Assembly (NCBI GenBank): GCA_001785805.1
Contig: MFUU01000007.1
Coordinates: 1 to 21,091 of the forward strand
Source: Candidatus Nomurabacteria bacterium RIFCSPLOWO2_01_FULL_39_17
GTDB lineage: Bacteria > Patescibacteriota > Minisyncoccia > Phycocordibacterales > UBA9973
Length of the DNA: 21,091 nt
Direction: 5' to 3'
In this document: in pieces, positions 20,981 to 21,091 of the stretch
Layout: each line of letters begins with the position of its first letter
Position numbering within the stretch: position 1 is the first letter of the stretch
The notes under the pieces: generated by a model
Databases searched by the model: none
What the model was told of the DNA's origin: nothing
The model's input: only the letters and a program-made list of their open reading frames with translations
Made by a program: the position numbers and the translations under genes

Positions 20981-21091
20981 ATGAAAATTTTTATTGGCAC
21001 AGACCACGCCGGCTTTGGACTTAAAGAAAAACTGCTAACTTTTCTAAAAGCCCAAGGGCATGAAGTTGTGGACAAGGGAGCATACGAATAT
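20981..21091 (+). CDS. rpiB: Ribose-5-phosphate isomerase B (RpiB/LacAB family), 5' part
   Basis: The 37 visible residues begin MKIFIGTDHAGFGLKEKL and continue to GHEVVDKGAYEY at the window edge. The GxDHAGxxLKE motif is the start signature of RpiB/LacA/LacB sugar-phosphate isomerases, which interconvert ribose-5-phosphate and ribulose-5-phosphate (or galactose-6-phosphate and tagatose-6-phosphate). The active-site Cys or Thr lies beyond the window, so the subtype rests on the N-terminus only. Confidence 0.85.
   Translation, partial: MKIFIGTDHAGFGLKEKLLTFLKAQGHEVVDKGAYEY

Overview
The window looks like a piece of a small, AT-rich genome of the Candidate Phyla Radiation (Patescibacteria, most likely a Parcubacteria/Paceibacteria-type lineage). 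The reasons are compact housekeeping proteins, lysine-rich low-complexity tails, a Cys-repeat secreted protein and a large Cys-rich zinc-ribbon protein of a kind I associate with this group, genes that abut or overlap, and -10 boxes sitting almost on the start codons. The genetic code is standard: TGA never occurs in frame. TGA is also never used as the stop of the 20 complete genes (14 TAA, 6 TAG). No tRNA, rRNA or CRISPR array was recognised.

Layout. 1-652 (minus): a truncated secreted Cys-repeat protein preceded by a small membrane-anchored protein. 653-922: no intact gene, possibly a gene scrap. 923-2445 (plus): metallo-beta-lactamase-fold hydrolase, a four-helix membrane protein and two very small proteins. 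2463-7310 (plus): aminotransferase, cytidylyltransferase-fold nucleotidyltransferase, then three GH130-type modules in two genes. 7351-9530 (plus): ribosome hibernation factor and a 578-aa zinc-ribbon protein, followed by a collapsed paralogue of the latter. 9766-13167 (minus): lepB-hisS-def-fmt, a run for protein export and translation initiation/maturation. 13265-13792 (plus): pth. 13789-18732 (mostly minus): dnaE with an unusual downstream region. 18874-19896 (plus): GAPDH. 19893-20912 (minus): a cysteine-synthase-family enzyme. 20981-end (plus): start of rpiB.

The most unusual structure lies between pth and dnaE. The last codons of dnaE occur three times in direct orientation (stops at 13789, 14567 and 15535). 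The intervening segments carry a decayed REP-associated (Y1/HUH) transposase in 29-bp hairpin termini and a nucleotidyltransferase-domain gene that begins 1 nt after the intact dnaE stop. The copies differ only at synonymous positions across their 34-bp core, so they look like ends of once-functional dnaE alleles displaced one after another. The outermost copy overlaps the pth stop, as expected of the ancestral dnaE end.

Other notable signals: a recurrent TATAAT-like box exactly 6 nt before ATG, indicating leaderless transcripts; a mosaic collapsed duplicate of the zinc-ribbon gene with a conserved palindrome in front; two different 7-nt tandem repeats in or at the ends of fmt and def; and a 16-bp inverted repeat that includes the def start codon.
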